This document shows positions 43,294-53,195 of a DNA stretch of 54,930 nt, one piece after another; the stretch's first letter is position 1, and each line of letters begins with the position of its first letter. Both the position numbers and the translations under genes were made by a program. Origin of the DNA: Helicobacteraceae bacterium (lineage in GTDB: Bacteria; Campylobacterota; Campylobacteria; Campylobacterales; Sulfurimonadaceae); contig JAGGTH010000050.1 of assembly GCA_021163845.1 (NCBI GenBank), positions 1-54,930 of the forward strand, read 5' to 3'. A model generated the notes under the pieces. The model did no database searches, was not told where the DNA came from, and saw nothing but the letters and a program-made list of their open reading frames with translations.

Positions 43294-45000
43294 TTGAGAA
43301 GAAGTAGAGCGTTTATTCCTACAACAAAAGAGGCACCATCCGATGCTTCTTTGGCGAGTCATATTTTTCTTGCGCGTGCAGGATTTATTTCACAGGTTTC
43401 AAGTGGGTTGTATAACTATATGCCTCTTGCAAAACGTGTGATCAAAAAAATAGAGAATGTGATCAATCAAGAGATGGAGCGAATCCATGCTCAAGAGGTG
43501 GAGCTTAGTTTTGTCACTCCTGCAGAACTGTGGCAAGAGAGTGGCAGAATCGAGAAGTTTGGAAAAGAGCTTTTACGTTTTCGTGACCGTAAAGAGAACC
43601 TCTTTGTTCTTGGACCGACGCACGAAGAGATGATGGTAGACTTGGTGCGTAATCGTATCACTTCTTATAAGCAACTCCCACTGAACCTCTATCAGATCAA
43701 AACAAAGTTTCGTGATGAAGCACGTCCACGTTTTGGACTGATGCGCGGGCGTGAATTTATCATGAAAGATGGATATAGTTTTCACGCGAGTGCCCAGGAT
43801 ATGGACAGAGAGTTTGACACGGTAGAGGAAGCATACAAAAAAATCCTTACACGTTTAGGACTTGATTTTAGGATAGTAGAAGCTGATAGTGGTGCGATTG
43901 GTGGAAGTGGTTCTAAGGAGCTTATGGTACTTGCTAACAGTGGTGAAGATACGATCGCTGTGTGTGATAGCTGTGAGTATGGTGCAAATATCGAAGCGGC
44001 AAAACGCTCAAGTAGAGCGAATCTTCCTGATGCTCCAACAGCAGAGTTTGACAAGTTTAAAACTCCGGATGTAAAGTCTATCGAAGATCTCGCAGAATTT
44101 TTTAAAGTAGACCCATACTACACAGTGAAATGTGTGGCAAAACGTGTGATCTATGAAGAGGACTCAGAGATCGTACTTTTCTTCTTACGTGGTTGTGATA
44201 CGCTCCAAGAGGTCAAAGCTCTTAATGCAACGGGTGGTTTAGACCTTGTGGATGTGGAGGAGGAGGAACTTCGCTCTTTAGGACTTATTCCAGGATTCAT
44301 GGGACCACTCGATCAAGACAAAGCCAAACATGTAATAGATAATGATCTCAAAGGTGCAAAAAATCTTATCTGTGGAGCTAATGAGCTTGATTATCACTTT
44401 GTGGGCGTGGATATGTCTGTAATGGCAGAAGCATATTATATGGATATCGCTCAGGTCAATGAGGGAGATATTTGTCCCTATTGTTCAGGAAAACTCTCTT
44501 TTACCAAGGGGATAGAAGTAGGACATATCTTTAAGCTTGGTACCACTTACTCTGCTGCGCTCAAAGCAGAGTTTTTAGATGAAAATGGCAAGGCACAACC
44601 TTTTGTAATGGGAACATACGGTATGGGTGTGTCTCGTTTAGTCGCGGCTATCATTGAACAACACCATGATGAAAATGGCTGTATCTGGACCAAAGAGAGC
44701 GCACCGTATCTTGTTAATATTATGATCTCAAATATCAAAGATGAAGAGCAAAATTCTGTTGGTGAAGCACTTTATGAGCAGCTGATGGCTTCGGATGTAG
44801 ACGTAGTGCTTGATGATAGAAAAGAGCGTTTTGGCTTTAAGATGAAAGATGCAGAACTTATTGGATTTCCTTATACGGTGATCATTGGAAAAGAGCTTGA
44901 AAATAATCAAGTGCAGATATATGATAGAGCAACGGGTGAGAAGAGTGCTGTAGATAAAGATGAGATCTATGCTCAGATCATGGAACGTGTGAGATCATGA
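43294..45000 (+). CDS. proS: Prolyl-tRNA synthetase (bacterial type)
   Basis: Charges tRNA-Pro. The 568-residue class II enzyme begins [17 protein letters not shown], has motif 2 around [26 protein letters not shown], an insertion editing domain between motifs 2 and 3 (about 220-390), and motif 3 near [13 protein letters not shown] 43294 is chosen because AAAGGA lies seven bases upstream; the in-frame TTG at 43270 lies inside hemA. It overlaps the FxsA-like gene (ATGA). Confidence 0.96.
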   Translation: MRRSRAFIPTTKEAPSDASLASHIFLARAGFISQVSSGLYNYMPLAKRVIKKIENVINQEMERIHAQEVELSFVTPAELWQESGRIEKFGKELLRFRDRKENLFVLGPTHEEMMVDLVRNRITSYKQLPLNLYQIKTKFRDEARPRFGLMRGREFIMKDGYSFHASAQDMDREFDTVEEAYKKILTRLGLDFRIVEADSGAIGGSGSKELMVLANSGEDTIAVCDSCEYGANIEAAKRSSRANLPDAPTAEFDKFKTPDVKSIEDLAEFFKVDPYYTVKCVAKRVIYEEDSEIVLFFLRGCDTLQEVKALNATGGLDLVDVEEEELRSLGLIPGFMGPLDQDKAKHVIDNDLKGAKNLICGANELDYHFVGVDMSVMAEAYYMDIAQVNEGDICPYCSGKLSFTKGIEVGHIFKLGTTYSAALKAEFLDENGKAQPFVMGTYGMGVSRLVAAIIEQHHDENGCIWTKESAPYLVNIMISNIKDEEQNSVGEALYEQLMASDVDVVLDDRKERFGFKMKDAELIGFPYTVIIGKELENNQVQIYDRATGEKSAVDKDEIYAQIMERVRS

Positions 45001-45434
45001 TCTATTTTTTAGTCTATCTTTTTTTAGAGGTACTTATCTCGGTCAATATCTCTTCTGCGATTGGTGGACTGATGACTTTTTTGGAGATAATCTTGAGTGC
45101 TTTTATCGGGATAGCGATCTTAGTCAACTTTAGAAAGACCCTTATAGAGAATCTTACAGCAGTTTCGTATAACTGTATCGATCTCAAAGAGTTTCAAAGT
45201 CTCAACCTCTTTACCCTTCTAGGAGCGATCTTGCTTATCATCCCAGGATTCCTTACAGATATCCTTGGAATACTGATGCAGTTTAGTGTTTTTACTACTA
45301 TGCTTGTTAACCGTTATCAAGTAAAATCATCTCAATGTAAGACAGATTTTGACGAAGTGCAAAATCAAAACAATCAAAAGGATTACGATGTTATCGATGT
45401 GGAAATTATTAACGACAACAACTCTCTTAAGTAG
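44997..45434 (+). CDS. FxsA-family membrane protein
   Basis: 145 residues with three or four helices: [37 protein letters not shown] and [22 protein letters not shown]. The last is the FxsA signature (PGFLTDxxG). The C-terminal tail is polar. E. coli FxsA suppresses F-factor exclusion of phage T7; the general function is unknown. The start overlaps proS, and the last 47 bases overlap the next gene in another frame. Confidence 0.88.
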   Translation: MIYFLVYLFLEVLISVNISSAIGGLMTFLEIILSAFIGIAILVNFRKTLIENLTAVSYNCIDLKEFQSLNLFTLLGAILLIIPGFLTDILGILMQFSVFTTMLVNRYQVKSSQCKTDFDEVQNQNNQKDYDVIDVEIINDNNSLK

Positions 45435-46224
45435 TGCTCTTCTTGCACAAAACAATGATAAGCAAATTGTAGAATATTTAGAAGCGAACTTTAAAAACAA
45501 CCCAAATATCAAAAGTTTGGATATCCATATTGTGGATAAGACAGTTTTAGAGACACCAAAAGATTGGACGGGATATATGATGCGCCTGGATGCCATTGTT
45601 GATGACAAGGGTAAAGAGCGTCAAGTTTCTCAAAAAATGGTTTGGTTTGCAAAAGATAGTGTTTTAGCACCCGATCTTATTGATATGGATACAGGTGAGA
45701 GTCTTAAGGGGATGATTCAGCCATCTTTTAAGCCGGAGTTTTATAAAAAGGCAAACCTTCTTTCAGGGGATAAAAACTCCAAACATAGAGTAGCGATCTT
45801 TTCGGATCCATTGTGCCCATTTTGTAGCCAGTTCGTACCAAAAGCGATCGAGGATATGAAAAAAGATCCTAAAAAGTTTGCTGTGTATTATTACCATTTT
45901 CCACTCGCGGGTCTTCATCCAGCGGCAGTTGAGCTTGCAAAAGCGGCAATCGTAGCTGAACAAAGTGGAAGAAAAAATGTAGTCTTGGATCTTTACAAAG
46001 TAAAGATCAACTCCAAAGAGAGAGATGTAAAGAAAATTCTAGAGGCATTTAACAAAACACTAGGAACAAAAATAACACCAAGTGACTTAGAAAAACCATC
46101 TGTGCTCAAGCAATTTAATGAAGACCAACGTATTGCACAAGAGCTTATGGTTCAAGGGACTCCAACACTCTTTTTTGATGACAAACTTGATAAAACGAAA
46201 AGAAAATATGAGAAGGTACAATAG
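45388..46224 (+). CDS. DsbC/DsbA-like periplasmic thiol-disulfide protein
   Basis: 278 residues. A signal peptide (to ALLAQ, about residue 20), an N-terminal domain, then a thioredoxin fold with SDPLCPFCSQF (Cys143, Cys146) and the cis-Pro loop VQGTPTLFF. The layout resembles the DsbC/DsbG or 'thioredoxin domain-containing' group. It would isomerise or oxidise disulfides of exported proteins, for example cytochromes. ATG 45388 follows AAAAGGA, despite the 47-nt overlap with the FxsA-like gene; the longer upstream frame has no signal peptide at its start. Confidence 0.86.
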   Translation: MLSMWKLLTTTTLLSSALLAQNNDKQIVEYLEANFKNNPNIKSLDIHIVDKTVLETPKDWTGYMMRLDAIVDDKGKERQVSQKMVWFAKDSVLAPDLIDMDTGESLKGMIQPSFKPEFYKKANLLSGDKNSKHRVAIFSDPLCPFCSQFVPKAIEDMKKDPKKFAVYYYHFPLAGLHPAAVELAKAAIVAEQSGRKNVVLDLYKVKINSKERDVKKILEAFNKTLGTKITPSDLEKPSVLKQFNEDQRIAQELMVQGTPTLFFDDKLDKTKRKYEKVQ

Positions 46225-47178
46225 ATGAAAAAACTAATCATTGCAACACGTGGTTCTAAACTTGCCCTTTGGCAATCAGAGCATATGAAAGCGGTTATAG
46301 AGGAACAAAATCCAGGTCTTGAAGTAGAACTTAATGTGATCGTGACAACGGGGGATAAGATCATAGATAAGCCCCTCGCCTCTATTGGTGGCAAAGGTTT
46401 ATTTTTAAAGGAACTCGAAGAAGCGATGCTTCGCGGTGAGGCACATATTGCTGTACATTCACTCAAAGATGTTCCGACTGTAATGCCAGAAGGTCTAACT
46501 CTTGCTGCGATAACAGAGCGTGAAGATGTACGTGATGCTCTTTTATCTGAGAAGTATGCAGATATCGATGCACTTCCAAAAAAAGCAGTAGTGGGAACCT
46601 CTTCTCTTCGTCGTCGTATGCAGTTGGAACGTGTGCGTCCCGATCTTGTCATTAAAGATTTACGCGGAAACGTAGATACGAGAATTAGAAAGCTCAAAGA
46701 GGGTGAGTTTGATGCGATCGTCTTAGCGGCTGCTGGGATCAATAGACTCTCACTTTTAGATGCTGTAGAGTATGTTTATCCGATCTCACTTTTTGAGATG
46801 ATCCCATCGATGGGACAAGGTGCTTTAGGAATTGAAGCGATCAATGATCCAGAGGTTTTAGAGATCGTGGCAAAACTCGAAGATGAATATTCGCGTATTG
46901 AGACAACTATAGAGCGAGATTTTGTAGATAGCTTAGAGGGTGGATGTCATGTGCCGATCGGTGTAAACGCGACAGTGCTTGAAAATGATGACGTGATCAT
47001 CAAAGCGATTCTCGGTATGCCTGATGCAAGTGAGATCCTTAGTGATTCAAAGATCGTTTCACGCGAGCAGTATAAAACGATCGGTCGTGAGATGGCGCAA
47101 GAGTTTATTGACAAAGGTGCAAAAGAGCTTTTAGCGCGTGCTGATGCGATGCAAAAAGAGAATGAGGCAAACAGCTAG
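46225..47178 (+). CDS. hemC: Porphobilinogen deaminase (hydroxymethylbilane synthase)
   Basis: Polymerises four porphobilinogens into hydroxymethylbilane. The 317-residue protein has IATRGSKLALWQSEHM, HSLKDVPT, GTSSLRRRMQL, LRGNVDTR, and GGCHVPIG with Cys241 carrying the dipyrromethane cofactor. The ATG immediately follows the stop of the thiol protein gene, so the two are co-translated. Confidence 0.97.
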   Translation: MKKLIIATRGSKLALWQSEHMKAVIEEQNPGLEVELNVIVTTGDKIIDKPLASIGGKGLFLKELEEAMLRGEAHIAVHSLKDVPTVMPEGLTLAAITEREDVRDALLSEKYADIDALPKKAVVGTSSLRRRMQLERVRPDLVIKDLRGNVDTRIRKLKEGEFDAIVLAAAGINRLSLLDAVEYVYPISLFEMIPSMGQGALGIEAINDPEVLEIVAKLEDEYSRIETTIERDFVDSLEGGCHVPIGVNATVLENDDVIIKAILGMPDASEILSDSKIVSREQYKTIGREMAQEFIDKGAKELLARADAMQKENEANS

Positions 47179-47179
47179 A

Positions 47180-48994
47180 ATGCAAAAGACCATTAAACTT
47201 TTAAAAAAAAATAATGAACTACGTGTCATTGAAGAAGCTCTTGATATCTATCTAGAGATCCCACATATTGCTTACGCAGAAGTAAAAAAAAAAGATGGGG
47301 GCAAGGCACTTTTATTTACCAATGCCGTAGATAAGCAAAACAATAAAACTTTTGATGAACCAGTGCTTATGAACATTTTTGGTTCTTATAAGCGTTGTGA
47401 ACTTCTTTTTGGTCGCTCCATTGAGTCTGTAGCTGATGAGATCACCAAGCTTCTGCATATGAAACCCCCTGCAAAATTTATGGAAAAAGTCTCTATGGCA
47501 CGCGAACTTTTCACCCTTAAAGATATCTTTCCAAAACGTTTAAAAGGTGAGGGTGTATGTCAAAAAATCAAATATCTTGATGGTGATATTGATCTGAGTA
47601 AGCTACCAGTTCTTACCACGTGGGAGCAAGATGGAGGTCCTTTTATCACTATGGGGCAGGTGTATACTCAAAGTCTTGATGGGGATATGGTCAACCTTGG
47701 GATGTATAGACTTCAAGTGTATGATAAAAATCATCTTGGGATGCATTGGCAGATACATAAAGACTCCTCACATTTTTTTGATCAGTATCAAAAAGCGGGT
47801 AAAAAAATGCCTGTAAGTATTGCCATCGGTGGTGACCCACTCTATACGTGGTGTGCCACTGCACCCCTACCGTATGGAGTGAATGAACTTTTGATGTATG
47901 GACTTATCACCAAGAATCCTGCAAAACTTGTCAAGTCACTTACAACGCCTCTTTATATCCCAGAGGATGTCGACTATGTGATCGAGGGTTGGGTCGATAC
48001 GAATGAGATGAAGATCGAGGGACCTTTTGGGGATCATACAGGGTATTATACTTTGGCAGAGCCTTATCCAGTGATGGAAGTGAGTGCTATCACCACAAAA
48101 AAAGAGCCTGTATTTTTAGCTACAGTTGTTGGAAAGCCACCTTTAGAAGATAAATATATGGGCTGGGCGACAGGAAAGATATTCTTTCCACTCCTCAAAA
48201 CAACTGCTCCTGATCTTGTAGACTATCATATGCCAGAGAATGCAGGTTTTCACAATCTTATCCTTGCAAAGATGCAACCACACTACAAAGGACATGCAAA
48301 GCAGTTTATGCACGCTTTTTGGGGTGCTGGACAGATGAGCTTTGTCAAACACGCTATCTTTTTAGATGAAAAAGCTCCGAAACTTGAAAATTACGGAGCT
48401 CTTACATCTTATATTCTCGATAGATTCACACCGCAATGTTTGTTTATAACTGAGGGGATCTTAGATGCGCTTGATCACTCTTCGCCTGAGAGTTTGGTGG
48501 GTGGCAAGCTAGGTATTGATATGACTGCTGCACATAAAGTCGAGGCGCCTCAACTCTTAGGGGATGAGGAGCTTTTGGCTGAAGTCAAAGAACTTATTCC
48601 TGATGCAGTAGAGCTTGCACAATTTATGCGTCGCTGTAAAAATCCGATCACTGTGATCTCTGTGAAGAAACAAAAAAATGTCAAAGAATATTTTGATGCA
48701 CTTGTAACACTGAGCACCCACATCCGTATCGTTGTCTTCGTAGATGAGGCGAAGAATGATGTGCACAACCCCTATATGCTTCTTTGGCGTGTGACAAATA
48801 ATATGGACGCACAAAGAGACATCTTCGTCTCTGGCTTGATGGTAGGAATCGATGGAACAAACAAAAATCAACTCGACAATTTCAGTAGAGAGTGGCCAGA
48901 TGATGTAGAGTGTACTCCAAGTGTGATCGCTTCACTTAAAGAGCGAGGACTTTTTGATTTAGATACAAAGTTAATAGAGAAGTATCAAATTTAG
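47180..48994 (+). CDS. UbiD-family decarboxylase (probable menaquinone synthesis)
   Basis: 604-residue prenylated-FMN-dependent decarboxylase. UbiD features include GGDPLYTWCATAPLPYGVNELLM, the IEGPFGDHTGYYTL region, and the metal/FMN residues E and H within them. In futalosine-pathway bacteria a UbiD-like enzyme (MqnL) decarboxylates the naphthoate intermediate. The adjacent polyprenyl synthase and heme genes fit that role. It starts one base after the hemC stop. The UbiX-type flavin prenyltransferase is not in the window. Confidence 0.88.
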   Translation: MQKTIKLLKKNNELRVIEEALDIYLEIPHIAYAEVKKKDGGKALLFTNAVDKQNNKTFDEPVLMNIFGSYKRCELLFGRSIESVADEITKLLHMKPPAKFMEKVSMARELFTLKDIFPKRLKGEGVCQKIKYLDGDIDLSKLPVLTTWEQDGGPFITMGQVYTQSLDGDMVNLGMYRLQVYDKNHLGMHWQIHKDSSHFFDQYQKAGKKMPVSIAIGGDPLYTWCATAPLPYGVNELLMYGLITKNPAKLVKSLTTPLYIPEDVDYVIEGWVDTNEMKIEGPFGDHTGYYTLAEPYPVMEVSAITTKKEPVFLATVVGKPPLEDKYMGWATGKIFFPLLKTTAPDLVDYHMPENAGFHNLILAKMQPHYKGHAKQFMHAFWGAGQMSFVKHAIFLDEKAPKLENYGALTSYILDRFTPQCLFITEGILDALDHSSPESLVGGKLGIDMTAAHKVEAPQLLGDEELLAEVKELIPDAVELAQFMRRCKNPITVISVKKQKNVKEYFDALVTLSTHIRIVVFVDEAKNDVHNPYMLLWRVTNNMDAQRDIFVSGLMVGIDGTNKNQLDNFSREWPDDVECTPSVIASLKERGLFDLDTKLIEKYQI

Positions 48995-49100
48995 AGCATT
49001 TGATAAAAAATTTAGATAATATTATTAAATGTTATAAAAAGTAAGGGAAATATAATTAAATATTGACTATCATAAACGAGATTATTATAAGGTTGTGTTT

Positions 49101-49433
49101 ATGAATAAAATATTTTTAATTGTTTTTCTTTTTGTGTTTAGTTCTTTTTCAGTCGATGCAAGTGTTTATAAAGGACACAAGCTTTTTAAAATGAAATGTT
49201 TAAGTTGCCATGGAAAAGCTCTTGATTTTGTTATCAGCAAGACAACTCAAGAGTGGGAATTTTTGTTACAACACAATGGTAAAATGATTCGTAATGAACA
49301 TCTCCAACGAGAAGATGCCCAAGCATCGATGGAGTACTTTAATTCCGATAGCTACAAAGATCATATCCCCCATTTTAGAGATTTCTTTTTAGAATACGCT
49401 GCAGATACGGGAAATATCCCTGCTTGTGATTAA
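49101..49433 (+). CDS. Small monoheme cytochrome c, tandem copy 1
   Basis: 110 residues. The signal peptide is cut near residue 20, and the heme motif is CLSCH (Cys33, Cys36, His37). Conserved with the next copy are YKG, F, FV, W, GK, HL, YF, YK, H..DF..EYA.D.GN.PAC and two histidines besides the heme one. A conserved C-terminal Cys lies one residue from the end. The family is unknown to me. The copy is acidic-to-neutral, unlike its basic sister. ATG 49101 follows AAGG at a good distance; a GTG at 49095 is also in frame. Confidence 0.8.
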   Translation: MNKIFLIVFLFVFSSFSVDASVYKGHKLFKMKCLSCHGKALDFVISKTTQEWEFLLQHNGKMIRNEHLQREDAQASMEYFNSDSYKDHIPHFRDFFLEYAADTGNIPACD

Positions 49434-49445
49434 GCTTTTACTCGT

Positions 49446-49466
49446 CGTCGCAAAATGACGTTTTTT
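49446..49466 (+). terminator. Weak terminator after cytochrome copy 1
   Basis: CGTC-GCAAAAT-GACG hairpin followed by TTTTTT, 12 nt after the stop. The stem is short (4-5 bp), so readthrough to copy 2 is likely. Confidence 0.4.
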
Positions 49467-49555
49467 CACAAATAAAAAACTTTTTTAATACCTGTAAGCT
49501 TTATATAATAATTTCTAATGTAATATTGAACGATATATACCATTAAGGTTTGAAG

Positions 49556-49885
49556 ATGAATAAAGTTTCAATTTTATTGATTATACTCTTTGCTTTTTCT
49601 ACTTTACATGCGGCAGCATATAAGGGACAAAGGGAGTTTGTAAGAAATTGTGTGGAGTGTCATGATACAGGACAGGCCTTTGTAGCAGAGAAGAAAATGC
49701 GTTACTGGGATAAGGTAACGAAGAAAAAAGGCAAAGAACTCGCTGAGATCCATCTCAAAAGTAGTAAGGCTAAAAAATCTTGGAAATATTTTAAAGCTAG
49801 TAGATATAAAAAAATGTCGAAGCATTTGGCTGACTTTTTAAAAGAATATGCAAAAGATAGTGGAAACGTTCCTGCTTGTAACTAA
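49556..49885 (+). CDS. Small monoheme cytochrome c, tandem copy 2
   Basis: 109 residues, a paralogue of the gene at 49101. Signal peptide ends near LHAA. Heme motif is CVECH (Cys32, Cys35, His36), with the same GN(V/I)PAC ending. The mature protein is very Lys-rich (KKMRYW, KVTKKKGKE, SSKAKKSWKYFKASRYKKMSKH), strongly basic compared with copy 1. The shared HL and H..DF histidines could be distal heme ligands. ATG 49556 follows AAGG. A likely role is a periplasmic electron carrier; the partner is unknown. Confidence 0.8.
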   Translation: MNKVSILLIILFAFSTLHAAAYKGQREFVRNCVECHDTGQAFVAEKKMRYWDKVTKKKGKELAEIHLKSSKAKKSWKYFKASRYKKMSKHLADFLKEYAKDSGNVPACN

Positions 49886-49891
49886 ACTTAT

Positions 49892-49923
49892 AAGAAGCTA
49901 TATCTTACTCGCGTAGCTTCTTT
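49892..49923 (+). terminator. Hairpin after cytochrome copy 2
   Basis: Nine-bp stem AAGAAGCTA/TAGCTTCTT with a 13-nt loop, just after the stop at 49885. The downstream T-run is short (TTT then ACCCC). Confidence 0.45.
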
Positions 49924-49986
49924 ACCCCTTTGTAATCTCACTTATTTTGGTTAAAATAACAAACTTTTTTATGAATTGGAGAATTT

Positions 49987-51366
49987 ATGGACAAAATGTG
50001 GTCAGGTCGTTTTTCTGCAAGTGCATCGGATCTTTTAGATCAATTTAATGCTTCTATTATGTTTGATAGAAAACTTTATCGTGAAGATATTGAAGGCTCA
50101 CTTGCTCACGCTACAATGCTTGAACATCAAGGGATTCTTACATCCCAGGAGCTCGAAGAGATCAAGGGTGGTTTGGCACAAGTAACACAAGAGATAGAAT
50201 CGGGTACATTTGAATGGAAGATCTCAGATGAAGATCTCCATATGGGGATCGAAAAACGCCTTACGGCTCTTATTGGAGATGCTGGGAAAAAACTGCATAC
50301 TGCGCGTAGCCGTAACGACCAGATCGCTACAGATTTTAGACGTTATGTTCTCAAAAAAAACCTTGAGATCGTAGAGGGTTTAAAATATCTTATGCAAGAG
50401 GTGATCGTGGTTGCCGAGAAGCATACAGAGACACTTATCCCTGGTATGACACACCTCCAACATGCACAACCTATTAACTTCGGATTTCATCTAGGTGCGT
50501 ATTTGGCGATGTTCAAGCGTGATATTGAACGTTTTGAAGATTCATACAAGAGAAATAATGTCTCACCTCTTGGATGTGCGGCACTTGCTGGAACACCACA
50601 CAAGATAGATAGAGAGCTCTCAGCTTCTCTTTTAGGTTTTGAGAGTGTAAGTATCAACTGTCTCGATACGGTGAGTGATAGAGATTTCGCTTTAGAGATC
50701 TTATTTAACATCTCGACAATGATGATGCATATTTCACGTCTGAGTGAAGAGATCATTATGTGGTCGAGTTATGAGTTTGGTTTTGTAGAACTCAGTGATG
50801 AGTATTCTACAGGTTCCTCTATTATGCCACAAAAGAAAAACCCTGATGTACCCGAACTTTTACGTGGCAAAACTGGACGCGTTTTTGGTTCATTAATGGG
50901 ACTTTTAACGGTGATGAAAGGTCTTCCACTCGCATACAACAAAGATACGCAAGAGGATAAAGAGGGTGTTTTTGATGCAGTTGAGACGGCACAGATCTCT
51001 TTGGAGATTCTCAAAGAAGCGATTAAAACCATGCAGGTAAAACCTGAAAATATGAAAAATGCTTGTAAGATCGGGCACCTCAGTGCAACTGACTTGGCAG
51101 ATTATTTAGTAGAGAAGTGTGGTATACCATTTCGTGAAGCGCATTTTATTACTGGAAAAGCAGTGGCAAAAAGTGAAGAGTTAGGTATTGATCTTAGCGA
51201 TATCGCCCTTGAAGAGCTCCAAGCGATCGATAGTAGAATAGACGAAGATGTTCTTTCATTTCTCTCTATAAAAAACTCTATGAATGCACGAACATCCCAA
51301 GGAGGGACATCAAGTCTTCGTACAAAAGAGCAACTGATATACTTTAAAAACTTTTTGGAGGCGTAA
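49987..51366 (+). CDS. argH: Argininosuccinate lyase
   Basis: Last step of arginine synthesis: splits argininosuccinate into arginine and fumarate. The 459-residue protein starts MDKMWSGRF, has [14 protein letters not shown] and the signature [24 protein letters not shown] lies nine bases upstream of the ATG. The osmC-like gene follows without a gap, so the two are co-translated. One exact ACATCCCAAG word lies at 51292. Confidence 0.97.
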   Translation: MDKMWSGRFSASASDLLDQFNASIMFDRKLYREDIEGSLAHATMLEHQGILTSQELEEIKGGLAQVTQEIESGTFEWKISDEDLHMGIEKRLTALIGDAGKKLHTARSRNDQIATDFRRYVLKKNLEIVEGLKYLMQEVIVVAEKHTETLIPGMTHLQHAQPINFGFHLGAYLAMFKRDIERFEDSYKRNNVSPLGCAALAGTPHKIDRELSASLLGFESVSINCLDTVSDRDFALEILFNISTMMMHISRLSEEIIMWSSYEFGFVELSDEYSTGSSIMPQKKNPDVPELLRGKTGRVFGSLMGLLTVMKGLPLAYNKDTQEDKEGVFDAVETAQISLEILKEAIKTMQVKPENMKNACKIGHLSATDLADYLVEKCGIPFREAHFITGKAVAKSEELGIDLSDIALEELQAIDSRIDEDVLSFLSIKNSMNARTSQGGTSSLRTKEQLIYFKNFLEA

Positions 51367-53195
51367 ATGAGAGTAACAGTTTCCCATCAAGATGCAATGA
51401 AGTTTGAAGCAAAAACACAGAAAAGCTCTTTTATTATTGATTGTCCACAGATCACTCCTGTAGAGTATTTTCTCGCAGGGATCATTACATGTTCTGCAAC
51501 TGATATGGTGCTTATGCCAAAAAATTCAGGGAAGAGTGTGAGCAATTTAGTAATAGATGGAGATGCAACGCGTAACGAGGATCATCCTCGTAAGTTTAAT
51601 GCCTTGCATCTGAACTATACATTTGATTCAGATGCGGATGATACGATGGCTGCACGTTGGGTGATGGCATCTCTTGAAACCTATTGCTCTACCATCAACA
51701 CGATCCGTGATACGACACAGATCAGCTATACGATTACCCATAACTCTAAAGTGATTCGCGAAAATGAGAAGATGATCTCAGGTGGCGGTACAAAGATAGA
51801 TATGGGTGAGATTGAGAGTTGTCCTAGTTAGGACTCTCTTTGTGCGTAAGGCTCTTTGGTAAGGATTCTTGGATCACTTAATCCTCTTCCAACTGTGAAG
51901 TGGTAGAGTGATTGGTATTTGTTTGATTGTAAGCCTAAGAGCTCGTGAAAGATATCATCTAAAAAACATCCTATCCCTGTAGCACTTAGCCCTTGGGATG
52001 TGGACTCTAAATAGAGCTGCTGCCCAATCGCTCCACACTCCCAATAAAGTTCCTTATAACGATGCTCCCCATAGTTCATAATCTCTTGGCTAAAAGATGC
52101 CAACATCCCAAGTGAAAAAGCTCCATCACTCGCTATGCTTTGATTGCAAGATATGTTTTGTGCAATGACGCGATAATCACCCTTTTTGAGAAGAAAAAGC
52201 TTTGGTTCTCTTTTCTCAAATGTAAAGGATGGATCCAGGGAGCTTTTAAGATCTTCTAAATGATTTTCTTGGCGTAAATAAAGATACAAACCTGAGTCTA
52301 TCTCCTCCACACTGTGCACAAAAAGTACAAGATCTATACTGTTTTGATATCCGCTAAAACTCTCTTGGATAGAGTGTAGGAATGTAAGAAAACTTTTCTT
52401 AGAGATCCAAGAGTGAGACTTATCCATCATCTGTACACTTCTACGCTTGAGTATCACCGACTTTGCATCACGACTTGGTTCCCTTTGAACAATAAATGGT
52501 TCTGCCTTTTCTTTTTTTGAAAGTGTGCCACTACTTGCTTCCTCTATTAAAGAGATCAGCGGCCACTTTTGGTGGTTTGAGGCGAGTGTATTGGCGATAG
52601 AGTCAAAAGTGCTTGAGGTAAGCGAACTTAGATCTATACTCTCATCAGATCTCTGTGGTGAGAAAAGCAAAAGCATATCTGCACTCTCCGTTTCATCGGG
52701 ATGAAAACGTCGCTCTTGATCAAGTCCGAAGATCTTATTGAGCTCAGTGTCACTGAGTGAGTTTATGAGACTTGAATCCCATCCAAGAGTGAGCCCACTT
52801 ACTTGTGTTGCGCGCATCGCATGTCCAGCATCGAGCTGTGTATAGCGAAAAGCACGCTCCCCATATTTCCAAACCTCTCTATAAATAATCGAGCTTATCA
52901 GAATAAAAAAAGAGCCCTTGGGAAGTGTCTCAAAAAGAGAGCTCTCAAAACAAGAGAGTATCTCTAATGAGTGATCTTTTGGCGCATAGTGTGCGATAGA
53001 TGTTTGCTCGTTCACTCCTTGAATAGGTGGAAGTAAAAGATACGCTTCGCTTGGATGGAGGTTTCCACTTGATGCGTTACAACGAAGTGCCCACTCATCT
53101 ATTCCGTTTGATTTGATTGCAGAGATCCCCATGGAAAATTGCAAAAATTGTGAGAGAGATTCTAGTACTAAAGGGGCTGTAGGTACTTGGGATGT
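51292..53195. repeat. Cluster of four ACATCCCAAG words (argH to SagB gene)
   Basis: Exact copies at 51292-51301 (plus), 51992-52001 (minus), 52103-52112 (plus) and 53186-53195 (minus). The middle pair are inverted and 101 bases apart. This is the densest stretch of the word in the window. Confidence 0.7.
51367..51831 (+). CDS. OsmC/Ohr-type peroxiredoxin-like protein
   Basis: 154 residues. The first cysteine lies in GIITCSATDMVLM (about residue 39) and the second in SLETYCSTINTI (about residue 104), the two-cysteine arrangement of OsmC/Ohr hydroperoxide reductases. The central helix and beta-sheet pattern fit. It abuts argH at the start and converges on the SagB-type gene with a 4-nt overlap. 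Substrate unknown. Confidence 0.85.
   Translation: MRVTVSHQDAMKFEAKTQKSSFIIDCPQITPVEYFLAGIITCSATDMVLMPKNSGKSVSNLVIDGDATRNEDHPRKFNALHLNYTFDSDADDTMAARWVMASLETYCSTINTIRDTTQISYTITHNSKVIRENEKMISGGGTKIDMGEIESCPS

Noticed and set aside
48996-49032. 11-bp A/T-rich hairpin after the UbiD gene.
   Set aside because: Contains two G-U pairs, a 15-nt loop and no U-tract; probably chance in an A/T-rich gap.
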